DNA of 64,000 nt from Niastella koreensis GR20-10 (lineage in GTDB: Bacteria > Bacteroidota > Bacteroidia > Chitinophagales > Chitinophagaceae): positions 2,666,001 to 2,730,000 of the forward strand of contig NC_016609.1 of assembly GCF_000246855.1 (NCBI RefSeq). Direction: 5' to 3'. The stretch's first letter is position 1, and each line of letters opens with the position of its first letter. The translations under genes and the position numbers were made by a program. Shown piece after piece: positions 9,666 through 18,241 of the stretch. Below the pieces are notes generated by a model that had not been told where the DNA came from, did no database searches, and was given only the letters and a program-made list of their open reading frames with translations.

Positions 9666-10982
9666 ATGTCATATATACCACAGATACTATTCATCATCAT
9701 TTCGGCGGTAGCCATTTGGTTTTTTAGTAAAAAGATAATGACTATACGCCGCAACATTCTATTAGGTAAGGATGCCGACTTCAGCGACCGTACCGGCGAC
9801 CGGTGGCGTAATGTGTTGCTGCTGGCGTTCGGACAAAAAAAGATGTTTCGCAATCCCCTGGTGGCTGTGCTGCACTTTTTTGTTTATGCAGGTTTCATTA
9901 TTATTAATATAGAGGTACTGGAGATCGTTATAGATGGCGTATTTGGTACTCACCGTATATTTTCCGGGGCTGGTGTCGTTTATCCATACCTGATCAATGC
10001 ATTTGAATTCCTGGCCCTGACGGTGCTGGTGGGTTGTGCTATTTTTCTTATAAGAAGAAATGTGGTGAAAGTAAAACGCCTTGCCAGTCCCGACCTGGAT
10101 GGCTGGCCGCGCAGCGATGCCAATTATATCCTTATTACCGAGATCGTACTGATGTCGCTTTTCCTAACCATGAACTCGGCCGATACGCTGTTACAGCAAC
10201 GTGGGTACGGACATTACGGGGAACACGTCACCGGTAATTTTATCTTCTCTTCGCTGTTGCATCCCTTGCTGGGCGGCCTTAGCGATAATGCCCTGGTGGG
10301 TATTGAAAGAACCTGCTGGTGGTTACACATTCTGGGCATCTTTGCATTCTTGAATTATCTCCCTTTCAGCAAACATCTGCATATTATCCTGGCGTTTCCC
10401 AATGCATATTTTGCCCGGCTGCAGCCTATGGGTAAAATGAGTAACATGCCCGCCATTCAAAACGAAGTGTTGTATGCCATGCAGCCTGAACTGGCGCCGG
10501 CCAATGCTACGCCGCCCGACAAATTTGGCGCAAAAGATGTTCCGGACCTCAGCTGGCGCAATGTGCTGGATGCTTATTCCTGTACGGAATGTGGCCGCTG
10601 CAGTGCGGCTTGTCCTGCTACCATAACCGGTAAAAAATTATCGCCCCGTAAGATCATGATGGCTACCCGCGACCGGGCTGAAGACATTGGGAAGAACATA
10701 GATCAGAACGGTGAGTTTAAAGATGATGGTAAAACCCTTCTGCACGATTATATTTCAGTAGAAGAATTACGCGCCTGCACTACCTGCAACAGTTGTGTAC
10801 AGGAATGCCCGGTTAGCATCAGTCCGTTGGAAATTATCCTCGAACTGCGCCGTTCACTTATTATGGAAGAAAGCAATGCCCCGCAGGAATGGAACGCCAT
10901 GTTCAGTAACGTGGAAAATAACTTTGCTCCCTGGAAGTTTAGTCCGGACGATAGGGATAAATGGGTAAGCGAAATGGGATAA
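9666..10982 (+). CDS. Membrane-bound (Fe-S) protein, HdrE/NarI-like plus 2x[4Fe-4S]
   Basis: 438 aa. The N-terminal half has about five or six hydrophobic helices, resembling NarI-like quinone/heme subunits. The C-terminal half carries two ferredoxin-type clusters: CTECGRCSAACPA (about residue 305) and CTTCNSCVQECP (about residue 371). In related bacteria this gene normally precedes a CCG-domain (Fe-S) protein; here no such partner follows, since the next gene is on the opposite strand after a terminator. Probable role: electron transfer between quinones and a soluble reductase. The catalytic partner is unidentified. Confidence 0.87.
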   Translation: MSYIPQILFIIISAVAIWFFSKKIMTIRRNILLGKDADFSDRTGDRWRNVLLLAFGQKKMFRNPLVAVLHFFVYAGFIIINIEVLEIVIDGVFGTHRIFSGAGVVYPYLINAFEFLALTVLVGCAIFLIRRNVVKVKRLASPDLDGWPRSDANYILITEIVLMSLFLTMNSADTLLQQRGYGHYGEHVTGNFIFSSLLHPLLGGLSDNALVGIERTCWWLHILGIFAFLNYLPFSKHLHIILAFPNAYFARLQPMGKMSNMPAIQNEVLYAMQPELAPANATPPDKFGAKDVPDLSWRNVLDAYSCTECGRCSAACPATITGKKLSPRKIMMATRDRAEDIGKNIDQNGEFKDDGKTLLHDYISVEELRACTTCNSCVQECPVSISPLEIILELRRSLIMEESNAPQEWNAMFSNVENNFAPWKFSPDDRDKWVSEMG

Positions 10983-11035
10983 TTAGCTAATTATCACATT
11001 GGATACTTAATATTACAAAGCTGCTTCGATAACAA

Positions 11036-11061
11036 AAAGCCTCCCAATTACGGGAGGCTTT
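11036..11061. terminator. Bidirectional intrinsic terminator
   Basis: Perfect 10-bp stem AAAGCCTCCC / GGGAGGCTTT with loop AATTAC, between the convergent Fe-S protein gene and the lipoprotein gene. The minus-strand T tract (TTTTTGTT) is the stronger of the two. Confidence 0.9.
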
Positions 11062-11105
11062 CGGTTTAACAAACACTATTATTGAGGGACTAAGAAGCGT
11101 ATTGC

Positions 11106-11960
11106 TTAGAATAATTTGATATTATAAGACAAACCGAGTACTGAAACGGAAGCATCGGCATCGCAGCCAGTGCTGCCATAATCGAGCGTCCAGGTAGTGC
11201 CGCCGGTTGGTGTCAGTTCAATTTTACCGCTTTCAATCCAGTAGCAGCTCATTTTACGGATCAGTGGTTGTGTAATGTTGATGGTATACGAAGTACCAAG
11301 AACAGTAGTACCATTGGCAGAACCGGTAATTGAATACGCATCATCCAATGGGTTCATCGGTGTGCTGGCGCCGGCAGTCCATTCGCGGTAACGGGTAGAG
11401 TTCCAGGTAATGGTTCCGCCAACTGATTTTACAATAGAACCGCTTACTTCGATCTTATACACCAGGTTGCCGGCAGTATTCAGACCCTGATTAGTGGTCT
11501 TGTGCGTACCCATGATCTGGTTGTTGTTCACAAAGTAGTTGTCGAAGCCGATGGTGATTACCGTTCCCTGATCGCGGTACCTGGTGCCTGCCCAGGTAGC
11601 AATGATCTTACCTCTGCGTTTCTTGGTATCGGGACAAACGCAATCGGTAGTGCCGAAGTCGATGGTAATTTTACGGGTTGCGCTCACAGTATCAATTGTT
11701 ACTGTAGCACAGCTGCCCAATACATCTTCAATACGGGCAACGTTTGCGCCGGTCTCTGTTCTGAAGGAAAAGCTGGTGCCGAGTGCGGCAGAAGCGTCTA
11801 CCATGTTGATGGCATCGTTGTAATTGCTCTCGGCCATGCTGTTATCATTTGCTGCAGTGATATCGGTGGCTGCATCTTTGGCCGCTTTTTTACAGGCTAC
11901 AAATGAAGTAACTAAACAACAGGCTACCAGGCCGAGGAAAATGGATTTTCTTTTTTGCAT
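11106..11960 (-). CDS. Lipoprotein of unknown function
   Basis: 284 aa. The lipobox is SFVAC near residue 22, so the mature protein is lipid-anchored. The rest is Thr/Gly-rich and beta-strand-like without a recognised domain; two Cys pairs (CATVTID..., TDCVCPDTKKRRGK) could form disulfides or bind metal. It is a single gene ended by the terminator at 11036-11061. I do not recognise a family; an envelope or surface structural role is only a guess. Confidence 0.75.
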   Translation of the reverse strand: MQKRKSIFLGLVACCLVTSFVACKKAAKDAATDITAANDNSMAESNYNDAINMVDASAALGTSFSFRTETGANVARIEDVLGSCATVTIDTVSATRKITIDFGTTDCVCPDTKKRRGKIIATWAGTRYRDQGTVITIGFDNYFVNNNQIMGTHKTTNQGLNTAGNLVYKIEVSGSIVKSVGGTITWNSTRYREWTAGASTPMNPLDDAYSITGSANGTTVLGTSYTINITQPLIRKMSCYWIESGKIELTPTGGTTWTLDYGSTGCDADASVSVLGLSYNIKLF

Positions 11961-12135
11961 GGGGTATGTTTTAAAGGTCCCGTGTCAGACTCGTAACCGG
12001 GCGCGAGGTTTAAAACGCATGGAGCTTTTTTTTGGTGTGTGGGTTGTAGGAAAAATCTTCTTTAAATATAATCTGTTGATTGTGAGTGGGAGTTCTGTGT
12101 TTTAAGGGTCAGTTATTAGGTTCGTAGGTTATTAA

Positions 12136-12172
12136 GTTAGTTTGTTAGTTAGTTAGTTAGTTAGTTGGTTTG
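12136..12172. repeat. (GTTA)n microsatellite
   Basis: About seven consecutive GTTA units, slightly broken at the edges, immediately beyond the 3' end of the LysE-family gene. Such tetranucleotide tracts are slippage-prone, but this one lies outside coding sequence. Confidence 0.8.
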
Positions 12173-12861
12173 CCGCGACGCGCGTTGTATTTTACTGTTT
12201 GCCGTTTGCCAATTTTTTCTGCCTCTTCCCCTTTGCCCTTTGCCTTATAAAGGATCTTCCACGTCATGATAAGGGCCGTTAACGCAAACACGCCTCCAAT
12301 TATCCAGCTGATCATACCCTGTTTCGCGTTTAAACGGGTTACAATGAGTTGTCCGCCGAAAATAAATACAGCATTGCCCAGAAAGGTACCCAGGCCAATA
12401 CCGGCTATATAGGTGTTGTAGATATCGTTCCGGGGAACCAGGATCTTTTTGGTGTACAGGGCGGTGCTCCAGCCAAACCAGAAAGGGATCTGCGCCGGGT
12501 TAATGGCGCTCATGGCCATCCCTAACCAAAAGCGCGGAATGGTACGTGATAGAATTACGTTCTTTTTAACGTGCGGACTGGCAGCCGCCATAAAATTCGT
12601 TACGGCCAGGGCCACTATTATCAATACGGTAAACCATTGCAGCCAGCGGAACAGTCGTTCCTGTTTTTGCACCCAGTCCATAGCCACCAGCGAAATGCGC
12701 ACATAAATGATCTCCACCAGCAGGGCGCCCACAGAGAATAGCAGGGCCGGCTGAATGCCATCACTTACAGAGATCTGCATGGCCGCTACATTTAACGTTC
12801 CCAGCGGTAAGGTACCCAGGAAACTAATAAACATGCCTGTGAAGAATATACGTAAATACAA
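12157..12861 (-). CDS. LysE-family transporter
   Basis: 234-aa inner-membrane protein with six predicted helices. The LysE/RhtB fingerprint is visible in GTLPLGTLNVAAMQISVSDG at the N-terminus and in NPAQIPFWFGWS in the middle. The reading frame starts with TTG at 12861; no in-frame ATG exists upstream, and the next ATG (codon 10) would remove part of helix 1. The last 20 or so residues are basic and are encoded by the edge of an intergenic repeat (TTTGCC units), so the tail is probably not functional. Substrate unknown; family members export amino acids. Confidence 0.82.
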   Translation of the reverse strand: MYLRIFFTGMFISFLGTLPLGTLNVAAMQISVSDGIQPALLFSVGALLVEIIYVRISLVAMDWVQKQERLFRWLQWFTVLIIVALAVTNFMAAASPHVKKNVILSRTIPRFWLGMAMSAINPAQIPFWFGWSTALYTKKILVPRNDIYNTYIAGIGLGTFLGNAVFIFGGQLIVTRLNAKQGMISWIIGGVFALTALIMTWKILYKAKGKGEEAEKIGKRQTVKYNARRGKPTN

Positions 12862-12905
12862 TTTCTTATGATGCTTATTGGTTGAAAATACAAATGTGAT
12901 AATTC

Positions 12906-13024
12906 GATAATGTGCTAATTTGCTAATGAAATACAGAGCTGTCTGCTTTTGTAAAAAAATAGCTCACGCGAAGCATAAAATAATGCTGTATTCCATTATC
13001 ACATTAGCAAATTAGCACATTATC
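12906..13024. repeat. Perfect 23-bp inverted repeat with AT-rich quasi-repeats
   Basis: Arm 12906-12928 (beginning GATAATGTGCTAATTTGC) is exactly complementary to arm 13002-13024, 73 nt apart. Each arm is itself a quasi-repeat of GCTAATTT units. It fills the gap between the LysE-family gene and the ATP-grasp gene. Confidence 0.9.
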
Positions 13025-13040
13025 AAATTAGCTAATTATG

Positions 13041-14105
13041 CTACTCCGTCATCGCATTCAGCTTCTTTGCAAAAATATTAGCTTCTCTAAACATAGCAAT
13101 TCCTTCCCGAAAACTAAGATACCGGTGTCCTTTTTTATGATTGATGCGGCTGATGCGATAAAGCAGTACCCAATGCCTGATGATCTCCTTCCAGGCAAAG
13201 AATAAAGAATGACGCGGATCATAAATATGGGTGGGTTCCGAACCAGCCCCATTTACTTCAATGATGGAGAAATTCCTGCCTGCTTTCAATGCTTCCCAGC
13301 TTTCAAACCGGATGTCGAGGCGGCCAAAATAAAAACCAGGGATCTGTTTACAAATGTCATCGATTACCCGGGTAAGCGCTTCATCGGCCAGGTGGCTGGC
13401 ATCGGTGAACCTGGAACCGCGGGCATGGTTGCCAAATGGTGATACGATCTGTTTTTCGCCCGCCGGCAATACCTGGTTCAACCGGTCGCCATGGATCTTT
13501 TTCAAACTGCACAAATACATCAGCGCGCGTTTATCTTTTTGTAACAATTGCAGCATGGAATGTTTGCCATCTCCTGTTACCGATAAAAACTCTTTGTATA
13601 CAATGCCCGTGATGGCGCCGCTGGCCTGGTTGGGATTGCGTACATAAAAGATCCCTGCTTCGCATTTCCAGGAAACAAATTCCTGGATATGAAAATCGAG
13701 ATAAGCGGTATGGCAGTAGGCTAACACCTCCTGTTCATTACGCAACACTTTTATGCCCCGGCCGCGGGCGCCGATATTGGGCTTGCCAATAAGCGGGTAT
13801 TGTAAACCGGCCCGTTGCAGTTCGCGCACCACGATGCTGCCATTGGTGGGGATGGAAAAGAAAACAGTTGGCGGATGGTGTTGCGCGGGAATAATGGGAA
13901 TGATGTCTTTTTTACTTTCGCATAAAAAGCCGCCATTCTTAATGGTGGGGTTACTGGCGGCAAAGAAGAAGAACGACCGGGCGCGCAGGCACAACAACAC
14001 CCATACCGGGTAAATGCAAAAATATACACTGGCAAAGCTCCAGTATTCCCAGTTAAATAACTTTATAAAAAACGGTCGGTGCAGGATGCGTTGTATGCTG
14101 TTCAT
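13041..14105 (-). CDS. ATP-grasp family protein
   Basis: 354 aa. The ATP-grasp core runs from the glycine-rich loop GKPNIGARGRGIKVL (about residue 107) to the metal-binding strand FSIIEVNGAGSEPTHIYDP (about 276-294), with LDIRFE before it. This places it among ATP-dependent carboxylate-amine or -thiol ligases. A hydrophobic N-terminal stretch with several aromatic residues suggests membrane attachment. Its start overlaps the stop of the NRDE gene by 4 bp (ATGA), so translation is probably coupled. The ligated substrate cannot be inferred. Confidence 0.82.
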   Translation of the reverse strand: MNSIQRILHRPFFIKLFNWEYWSFASVYFCIYPVWVLLCLRARSFFFFAASNPTIKNGGFLCESKKDIIPIIPAQHHPPTVFFSIPTNGSIVVRELQRAGLQYPLIGKPNIGARGRGIKVLRNEQEVLAYCHTAYLDFHIQEFVSWKCEAGIFYVRNPNQASGAITGIVYKEFLSVTGDGKHSMLQLLQKDKRALMYLCSLKKIHGDRLNQVLPAGEKQIVSPFGNHARGSRFTDASHLADEALTRVIDDICKQIPGFYFGRLDIRFESWEALKAGRNFSIIEVNGAGSEPTHIYDPRHSLFFAWKEIIRHWVLLYRISRINHKKGHRYLSFREGIAMFREANIFAKKLNAMTE

Positions 14106-14833
14106 TCCCGGCTTGCCATTGATTTTTCTACTGTTAATTGTTGCGTGAAGGTTTTGTTTTGCTGCAGATCAAGGTAATGCATGTGGGTGTGTTCACCGGT
14201 TAACACCAGTTGCGTAACACTTACGGTGAACACGTAGCCATTGCGATTCATCAGCAGGTCATTGTTTGCATCGCCATCGCCGGTAAACTGGTGAAAATGC
14301 AGCAGGTCGCCGGGTGCAGGCGCTGCGTGTTGCTGCAGCCATTCTCTGAACCAGCTTTTTCTTTTCGCCACCACAGTTTCATCGTACAGCGTGGCCGACG
14401 ACCAGATGTGCGGTTCCGAATCATTCAGTTCGGTCACATGCCTCCTGATGCCATCCCACCGGCATTCAAACAACTGCCCCCTGTTCCAGATCACGGCGGT
14501 AAAGGGCTCTATCTGTTGTAAATTCCACAGGCCGAAACTCAATACCGGGTTAACGGAATCCAGCAGGTCCAGCAATACCAGTCCGCGGCTTTTGCGATAC
14601 GGCGGCGTTGGCTGGTGACAAACAAAACCTCCATTCAAAAAAACGATGGCATTGCCATTTTCATGGGCTGCTATCCAGGTTCCACCGGCGTCGCCATCCT
14701 TCGGAAATAATAAAGTGCCCGATTGAAAGGGATACAACGCCGGCGGCATTGCACTGGAACGCCAATGCTTTTCATCGCGGTTGGATGTTATATAGATCTT
14801 ATCCGCCGAACGGATAAATGTTACTGTGCACAT
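14102..14833 (-). CDS. NRDE (TANGO2-like) family protein
   Basis: 243 aa opening with MCTVTFI and containing the defining Asn-Arg-Asp-Glu (residues about 18-21), followed by GGTWIAAHENGN. Cys2 would become the N-terminal residue after Met removal, as in N-terminal-nucleophile folds. The eukaryotic relative TANGO2 is linked to heme and lipid handling, but bacterial function is unsettled. Middle gene of an overlapping trio: its start overlaps the DinB-like gene by 13 bp and its stop overlaps the ATP-grasp gene by 4 bp. Confidence 0.88.
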   Translation of the reverse strand: MCTVTFIRSADKIYITSNRDEKHWRSSAMPPALYPFQSGTLLFPKDGDAGGTWIAAHENGNAIVFLNGGFVCHQPTPPYRKSRGLVLLDLLDSVNPVLSFGLWNLQQIEPFTAVIWNRGQLFECRWDGIRRHVTELNDSEPHIWSSATLYDETVVAKRKSWFREWLQQHAAPAPGDLLHFHQFTGDGDANNDLLMNRNGYVFTVSVTQLVLTGEHTHMHYLDLQQNKTFTQQLTVEKSMASRE

Positions 14834-15321
14834 TGTTTACGGTACTTAATGGTAGAGGATGCTACCCCAAATTCGTCTGGTAGCTGAATATTGGTAATCT
14901 CTGTAATACCTACACGTATCAGGGCCATGTGATGGATCGTGTGCTCGAGGTTATAAGCTATTTCGCGGTAATAATTAGTTTCAAGGGCAATGGAATCGGG
15001 GTCGTGTTCGTCGTAACTGGCTTCCAGGGTGAGGGTTTTATTGGGTTTATTCAATCCCCGGTGAATATCCAGCAACAGGCGGCCGGCCAGTTCCTTATCG
15101 GTTTCTATCTCCTCATCGCGTTTACGTTTTTCATAATTGACAGTACCTGATTCGTATCCATTCTCCAAACATTGGAACAACTCAATGATGTGTCGCACGT
15201 GCTGGCCAATCGTATTGTTGAACAGGGTTGCACACGACTGGCTGTATTGCGGTGGCGACAATTGGCCGAGCGAGTCGGCCAGTTGAACAAAGATCGTATT
15301 TACAGCTTGTTGTAATTGCAT
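14821..15321 (-). CDS. DinB-like four-helix protein
   Basis: 166 aa, mostly helical. Conserved His positions in NNTIGQHVRHIIELF (about residue 38) and NLEHTIHHMALIRVG (about 130) match the metal-binding triad of the DinB/YfiT superfamily. In this family metal-dependent thiol transferases and uncharacterised stress proteins are known. First gene of the trio with the NRDE and ATP-grasp genes. Confidence 0.8.
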   Translation of the reverse strand: MQLQQAVNTIFVQLADSLGQLSPPQYSQSCATLFNNTIGQHVRHIIELFQCLENGYESGTVNYEKRKRDEEIETDKELAGRLLLDIHRGLNKPNKTLTLEASYDEHDPDSIALETNYYREIAYNLEHTIHHMALIRVGITEITNIQLPDEFGVASSTIKYRKQCAQ

Positions 15322-15358
15322 TGGTCGGTTTTGTTCCTGAATATAAAATAATTATACC

Positions 15359-15898
15359 CTATACTTTCCGCGCAACCACCTTTAAGTTAACTGTTAAATT
15401 ATCACTTACCGTGCTTCCCCCGCCTACCTTGAAATCGCGGCGGTTTATTTTGAATTCACCGTTAAATAAATACCCGTCCTTAATGGGCTGTGCCGTAAAA
15501 GGAAACGAAATGTCCTTTGTTGTTCCCTTGATGGTTAGCTTACCGGTCACAGAAAATGTTCCTTTCTTTTGTGAGCCGGTCACTTTTTCAGACACAAACC
15601 TGATCTGCGGGTGATTTTTTACATCAAAATAATCGCTGCCGCGCAAATGATCATCGCGCATTTCAACGCCGGTATTTACCGTATTCGCATCAATATGTAC
15701 ATCAAAATTGCAGCCATCGGGGTGGTCGGGGTTGAAGTTGATGGTGCCCCCCAGCCCGCTGAACGAACCGCCTGTATTGAATCCGAGGTTCTTTATTTTG
15801 AAGGTAACTGCCGAGGCGCTGTCTATCGGCGTCAATGACTGTGAAAACAGCGAAAATGTAAGGAACAGGGCAAGAATAAGTACAATTGTTTTCCTCAT
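15359..15898 (-). CDS. YceI-family periplasmic protein
   Basis: 179 aa with an N-terminal signal sequence (to about residue 20). The lipocalin-like YceI body is recognisable in SAVTFKIKNLGFNTGGSFSG, then VDIHIDANTVNTG-type and FDVKNHPQIRFVSE segments. YceI proteins bind polyisoprenoid or amphiphilic molecules in the periplasm. Single gene, 37 bp beyond the start of the DinB-like gene on the same strand. Confidence 0.92.
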   Translation of the reverse strand: MRKTIVLILALFLTFSLFSQSLTPIDSASAVTFKIKNLGFNTGGSFSGLGGTINFNPDHPDGCNFDVHIDANTVNTGVEMRDDHLRGSDYFDVKNHPQIRFVSEKVTGSQKKGTFSVTGKLTIKGTTKDISFPFTAQPIKDGYLFNGEFKINRRDFKVGGGSTVSDNLTVNLKVVARKV

Positions 15899-15987
15899 AT
15901 AAAAAACCGTTTAATGTAAAGTAATACCTCACGGGGAAAATATATGTTAAATATTTTAACAAAAAGCGGGGAAAAGGTTCCTCAAAA

Positions 15988-16112
15988 GACAATAGGCAAT
16001 TAACAATAAGCAGTAGGCAATTTCACAAACCATATGCCTGTTGATATTACGTATTGTTAATGTTATCCGTTGCTCCTGTTTGCCAGTTGCCTATTGATTA
16101 TTGACTATAGTT
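15988..16112. repeat. Degenerate foldback repeat (ACAATAGGCAATTAACAATA type)
   Basis: The left part carries CAATAGGCAATT and CAGTAGGCAA units and the right part the complementary TTGCCAGTTGCCTATTGATTATTG, about 65 nt apart. Imperfect but extended pairing. Confidence 0.75.
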
Positions 16113-16221
16113 TATTGAATCGGTTATACCACCGGGTGGTGGTTTTGTAATTTTTTAACATTGGGGAAACAGATCTCCTGCCGGTTGTAAGTGAGTTACC
16201 GGCGAAAAGCCCAATGCTAAA

Positions 16222-16259
16222 AGCAAAAAGCTGAAAGGCATGTATTCCTTTCAGCTTTT
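16222..16259 (-). terminator. Terminator of the desaturase gene
   Basis: Perfect 13-bp stem AAAAGCTGAAAGG / CCTTTCAGCTTTT with an 8-nt loop, followed on the minus strand by TTGCTTTT. It is built from the same AAAGCtgAAAGG units as the intergenic repeat family. Confidence 0.8.
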
Positions 16260-16293
16260 ACCTTTAGGCTTTAAGCCTGTATTGTAAATACGA

Positions 16294-17376
16294 TTAATCC
16301 GGTTTCTTTCCTAATTCCTTAATTATCCGGTAGTGCGAAGCAATGGCCTGCTGCATGGTAGGAAACTCATTGTAAGCAATATTGAATTGCGCACAGGTTT
16401 GTTTTACAATGCGGTTGATAGCCGGGTAATGAATGTGGCTGATCTTTGGGAACAGGTGGTGTTCTACCTGGTAGTTCAATCCACCCACGTACCAGGAAAT
16501 AAATTTATTACGGGGAGCAAAGTTTGCGGTGGTGCGTACCTGGTGAATAGCCCATTCGTTCTCGATTTTCATGGGTTCCACCTGATCGGCATGTACGAAA
16601 TCGGTATGTTCAACCACGTGTGCCAGCTGAAACACTACTGCCAGGGTTAAGCCCAGGGTCAGGTTCAGGGCTATAAAGCCAAGTATCCAGGGTAACCAGC
16701 CTAATTGGATGATAGGAAGGACCACAAAGAAGGCGGCGTACAAAATTTTACTTATCCAGAAGATCACATGCTCCCTGGTATCCATTTTGGTCATGGGAGT
16801 AGTATGTACTTTCTGGTTGAAATATTTGGTAAAGTCCATCACAAAGAACCAGGCCAGTGAGGTAAATGCATATAAAACGAAACCGTAATAATGCTGAAAC
16901 CGGTGTGGCGGAAGCCATTTTTGGGTTTCACACTGACGCATCAGGGGGCTCAGGGCAATGTCATCGTCAACCCCGTCGATGTTGGTATAGGTGTGGTGAA
17001 CGATATTGTGTTTGAATTTCCAGATGTAGGTATTACCGCCCAGCAGGTTCGAGCTGAGGGCCATGGTTTCATTCACCCAGCCTTTGCTTGAATAACTGCC
17101 GTGACAGGCATCGTGCATTACGTTAAAACCAATGCTGGCCAGCACAAAACCCAGGAAACAGCAAAGCGCAATTGACAAAATAACAGGCATGGATGGTGAC
17201 AGGAACAGCAGCAATGCGTAGATCAGGATCGCCAGCGGCGCCAGAATAGCTGTTTTTGAATACAGGGCCCAGTTACCCGTTTTCTTGATATTATGCGTAG
17301 CAAAATACTGATCAACGGATGACTTTAGCGTATTGAAAAAAGATTTGTCTTTATTATTAAAGGTTACTTTAGGCAT
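16294..17376 (-). CDS. Membrane fatty-acid desaturase (front-end type)
   Basis: 360 aa with four hydrophobic helices and the three diiron His boxes: HDACH (about residue 108), HNIVHH (about 143) and QVEHH (about 310). A Gln in the third box is typical of front-end and acyl-lipid delta-6-like desaturases. No cytochrome b5 domain is fused. It introduces a double bond in membrane fatty acids, using oxygen and a separate ferredoxin-type donor. The -7 box TACCTTTG at 17405-17412 lies about 30 bp upstream. Confidence 0.93.
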   Translation of the reverse strand: MPKVTFNNKDKSFFNTLKSSVDQYFATHNIKKTGNWALYSKTAILAPLAILIYALLLFLSPSMPVILSIALCCFLGFVLASIGFNVMHDACHGSYSSKGWVNETMALSSNLLGGNTYIWKFKHNIVHHTYTNIDGVDDDIALSPLMRQCETQKWLPPHRFQHYYGFVLYAFTSLAWFFVMDFTKYFNQKVHTTPMTKMDTREHVIFWISKILYAAFFVVLPIIQLGWLPWILGFIALNLTLGLTLAVVFQLAHVVEHTDFVHADQVEPMKIENEWAIHQVRTTANFAPRNKFISWYVGGLNYQVEHHLFPKISHIHYPAINRIVKQTCAQFNIAYNEFPTMQQAIASHYRIIKELGKKPD

Positions 17377-17404
17377 GTAAATACTTCTGGTTTTTTTCGC
17401 GTTG

Positions 17405-17412
17405 CAAAGGTA
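17405..17412 (-). promoter_or_regulatory. -7 box of the desaturase promoter
   Basis: TACCTTTG on the minus strand, an exact TAnnTTTG, 29 bp upstream of the ATG. No clear -33 TTTG was found. Confidence 0.55.
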
Positions 17413-17699
17413 AAGAAAGAAATGTTAAAGAAGCCCCATTTAATACAATGATTTCAAATTGATAATTGTCATCTCACAACATGAGAAAAGTCATACGAAC
17501 GTAGGTAAGCGACGGGCTAAAAAATAGTAGTAACCGGGATAAAAATTCATGTGAAATCGGTTTTTACAGCAGTTAATCAGCGTCTACCCTGTTGAGCAAA
17601 CACTATGCCATGACGGATATTGGATGTTAACTAAAAATGAACGCTAAATTAAACGAAATTTCTGCGCTTAAATTGTAATTCGTTGATAAGTAATGGGGG

Positions 17700-17826
17700 C
17701 AGGTTGACGAGTTAACAAGTTGACGCGTTGACAGGTTGACTTGTTAAACTGTTTTCCTTCTGCCTGCTGTCTACAGCCTTTCATGTCTGCCTGCCTGTCC
17801 CGACTTGTCGGGATTTTCCGTCTGCC
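17700..17826. repeat. GTTGAC / CTGCC degenerate tandem repeats
   Basis: Successive 8-9 bp units such as GGTTGACGA, GTTAACAA, GTTGACGC, GTTGACAG and GTTGACTT, then CTGCCTGCTGTC and CTGCCTGCCTGTC. CCCGACttgtCGGG is a short embedded hairpin. Confidence 0.75.
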
Positions 17827-17845
17827 AATTCCATAGTGCCTGGTG

Positions 17846-18241
17846 CTATAAAACCAACTGCTGGTGCAACCGCACCAACGCCTCCTGCGGGTTTTTGCAA
17901 AAGCCCGGATGCACGCGCGACGTTTGCAATATGGTGCTGCGCTGGGCTGTTAACCAGCGGAACCGGGATGGCATATCCAACTGGGCAATGGGCCCGCCTT
18001 CTTTGGCGCCCTGGCAAATTTTTTCAAATGCGTGCAGGTAAGCAAGAATTTCAGGAATGTCGGCTTTTTCATCCAGTGCTTTTACTTTGGCTTCATTCAC
18101 CGTGTGCATGGCCTGCAAAAACTTTTGCTCCTTGCTGAATAAAATAATGCCCACATTGCAAAACTCTTCCCGCTCTACCCTGGGCACCATACGAATAACT
18201 GCGTACTCAAATAAGTATTTTTCCTGCATGTTGGGCTTCAT
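17846..18241 (-). CDS. DUF3037 family protein
   Basis: 131 aa from the ATG at 18241 (or 127 aa from 18229). An earlier TTG in frame at 18265 is less likely. The body YEYAVIRMVPRVEREEFCNVGIILFS-like segment is characteristic of DUF3037, whose biochemical function is unknown. It overlaps the upstream HipA-like kinase gene by 35 bp (23 bp with the later start), so the two are translationally linked, a pairing repeated in many bacteria. Confidence 0.85.
   Translation of the reverse strand: MKPNMQEKYLFEYAVIRMVPRVEREEFCNVGIILFSKEQKFLQAMHTVNEAKVKALDEKADIPEILAYLHAFEKICQGAKEGGPIAQLDMPSRFRWLTAQRSTILQTSRVHPGFCKNPQEALVRLHQQLVL

Larger units (their letters stand above)
15899..16293. other. Gene-free stretch with two repeat foldbacks
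   Basis: About 395 bp without a credible gene. It contains the AATAGGCAA-type foldback (15988-16112) and the desaturase terminator (16222-16259). A short palindrome-like ACCACCGGGTGGTGG lies near 16130-16144. Confidence 0.7.
17377..17845. other. Gene-free stretch with GTTGAC-type repeats
   Basis: About 470 bp. The desaturase promoter is at its left end. The right half (17700-17770) is made of GTTGAC/GTTAAC quasi-repeats, then CTGCC-rich units. No open frame with coding character was seen. Confidence 0.7.
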
